Assembly: GCA_903839795.1 (NCBI GenBank)
Contig: CAIMDR010000701.1
Coordinates: forward strand, 1 to 7,248
Length of the DNA: 7,248 nt
Direction of reading: 5' to 3'
From: an uncultured Methylococcaceae bacterium
GTDB taxonomy: Bacteria; Pseudomonadota; Gammaproteobacteria; Methylococcales; Methylomonadaceae
Below are positions 6,760 through 7,248 of the stretch, piece after piece. Each line of letters starts with the position of its first letter. The stretch's first letter is position 1. The notes below the pieces were generated by a model. The model saw only the letters and a program-made list of their open reading frames with translations. It ran no database searches and was not told the DNA's origin. The translations under genes and the position numbers were made by a program.

Positions 6760-6790
6760 TTTAGTACAAAGACTGCAATAGGGTACTAAA
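6760..6790. repeat. Perfect 8-bp inverted repeat
   Basis: TTTAGTAC (6760-6767) and GTACTAAA (6783-6790) are exact reverse complements around a 15-nt centre. It lies about 215 bp upstream of the acnB start and could be a distal regulatory site or a terminator remnant of an upstream gene; there is no proper T-tract on either side. Confidence 0.4.
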
Positions 6791-7040
6791 ATCAAAAAAC
6801 CGGTTACCATGATAGCAAAATAATCAAACCGTGTTAAAAAATGAATGTCATATCGGTTAATGAGATTAACAAAACTTGGTTTTTATACAATTGCCCTATC
6901 AGAAAACGGCTTATGGTTTTAAAAAATCAAATGTGACTGAGTAAAAACCACTTACCCGGACATAAAATTTCATACACAGGCCAGTGCAAAGCTCACCACA
7001 CCTTAAAAAGCTAATATTTCTCCCTAATATCCGCTTCACA

Positions 7041-7100
7041 TTGCTGGGTAGTCCGCGTAAATTGCTTGGTAACCTGCGCAAACTGTTTGGTATGCGCTTA
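7041..7100. repeat. 21-bp imperfect tandem triplication
   Basis: Three units begin at 7041 (ttgctgggtagtccgcgtaa), 7062 (ttgcttggtaacctgcgcaa) and 7083 (ctgtttggtatgcgctta). The third is truncated and contains the inverted repeat TTGGTA-tgcgct-TACCAA (7087-7104). The period is a multiple of three and the plus-strand frame stays open through all units, reading LLGSPRK, LLGNLRK, LFGMRL. The changes spread over all codon positions, so coding is not demonstrated. Confidence 0.65.
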
Positions 7101-7159
7101 CCAACGAATAAATTTTCGCCTTCAACTCATTGAAAAATAAATAAAATAATAGATTAAAA

Positions 7160-7248
7160 AATACAATGGGCAATGTATCGGGTTTTTATTGCGTGGTAAC
7201 CCAATACAATGGGCAATGTATCGGGTTTTTATTGCGTGGTAACCCAAT
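7160..7248. repeat. 43-bp tandem repeat array, truncated by window edge
   Basis: Unit 7160-7202 is repeated exactly at 7203-7245, and 7246-7248 begin a third copy. Each junction can form a hairpin: aacccaatac (7198-7207) with gtatcgggtt (7218-7227), nine of ten paired, loop aatgggcaat, followed by tttatt. A period of 43 is not divisible by three, so it is not a coding repeat, and the absence of variable spacers excludes a CRISPR array. The number of copies beyond the edge is unknown. Confidence 0.9.

Larger units (their letters stand above)
6560..7248. other. Long AT-rich intergenic stretch upstream of acnB
   Basis: Nearly 690 bp without a supported gene on either strand. It contains an 8-bp-arm inverted repeat (6760-6790), a 21-bp imperfect triplication (7041-7100) and the start of a 43-bp tandem array (7160 to the edge). 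A short open frame at 6984-7133 (GTG start, 49 residues) overlaps the triplication but has no RBS. Stretches 6560-6759 and 6791-7040 show nothing else I can name. Confidence 0.6.

Noticed and set aside
7160..7248. CRISPR array
   Set aside because: The units repeat directly with no variable spacers between them; it is a plain tandem repeat.

Overview
The window looks like chromosomal DNA of a gammaproteobacterium. Moderate GC, an AcnB-type aconitase, a DUF1993 protein and Pseudomonas-like REP palindromes fit that group. The repeat-rich intergenic DNA suggests a methanotroph such as Methylococcales, but that is inference from general character. No rRNA, tRNA or CRISPR array is visible.

Left part (1-1942, minus strand): the leading end of a type III CRISPR-Cas locus. 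cas6 (986-1942) comes first, with a strong ribosome-binding site and a candidate promoter/operator. It is followed by a partial gene of the NE0113/Csm6 CARF family (779 down to the window edge). The Cas10-containing effector genes, if present, would lie beyond position 1. The 206 bp between the two genes hold a perfect 24-bp-arm REP-like hairpin flanked by short tandem repeats, and a small palindrome 1 nt before the csm6 start codon.

Middle part (1943-3970): about 640 bp with no convincing gene but with degenerate inverted repeats. Next is an unrecognised small membrane protein (2584-3129, plus strand) with a well-formed promoter, then a convergent DUF1993 protein (3212-3715, minus). A terminator for the DUF1993 transcript overlaps the end of the membrane-protein gene. 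A triple-nested palindrome (3802-3968) separates DUF1993 from acnB.

Right part (4004-7248): a complete acnB (minus), then about 690 bp without a supported gene. That stretch contains an 8-bp-arm inverted repeat, a 21-bp imperfect triplication and a 43-bp tandem repeat that runs off the right edge.

How the genes work together: Cas6 would cut pre-crRNA for a type III effector. The NE0113 protein would sense, and probably degrade, the cyclic oligoadenylate made by Cas10. AcnB and DUF1993 look like ordinary housekeeping neighbours. The membrane protein has no established link to CRISPR; its position beside the locus is the only reason to consider one.
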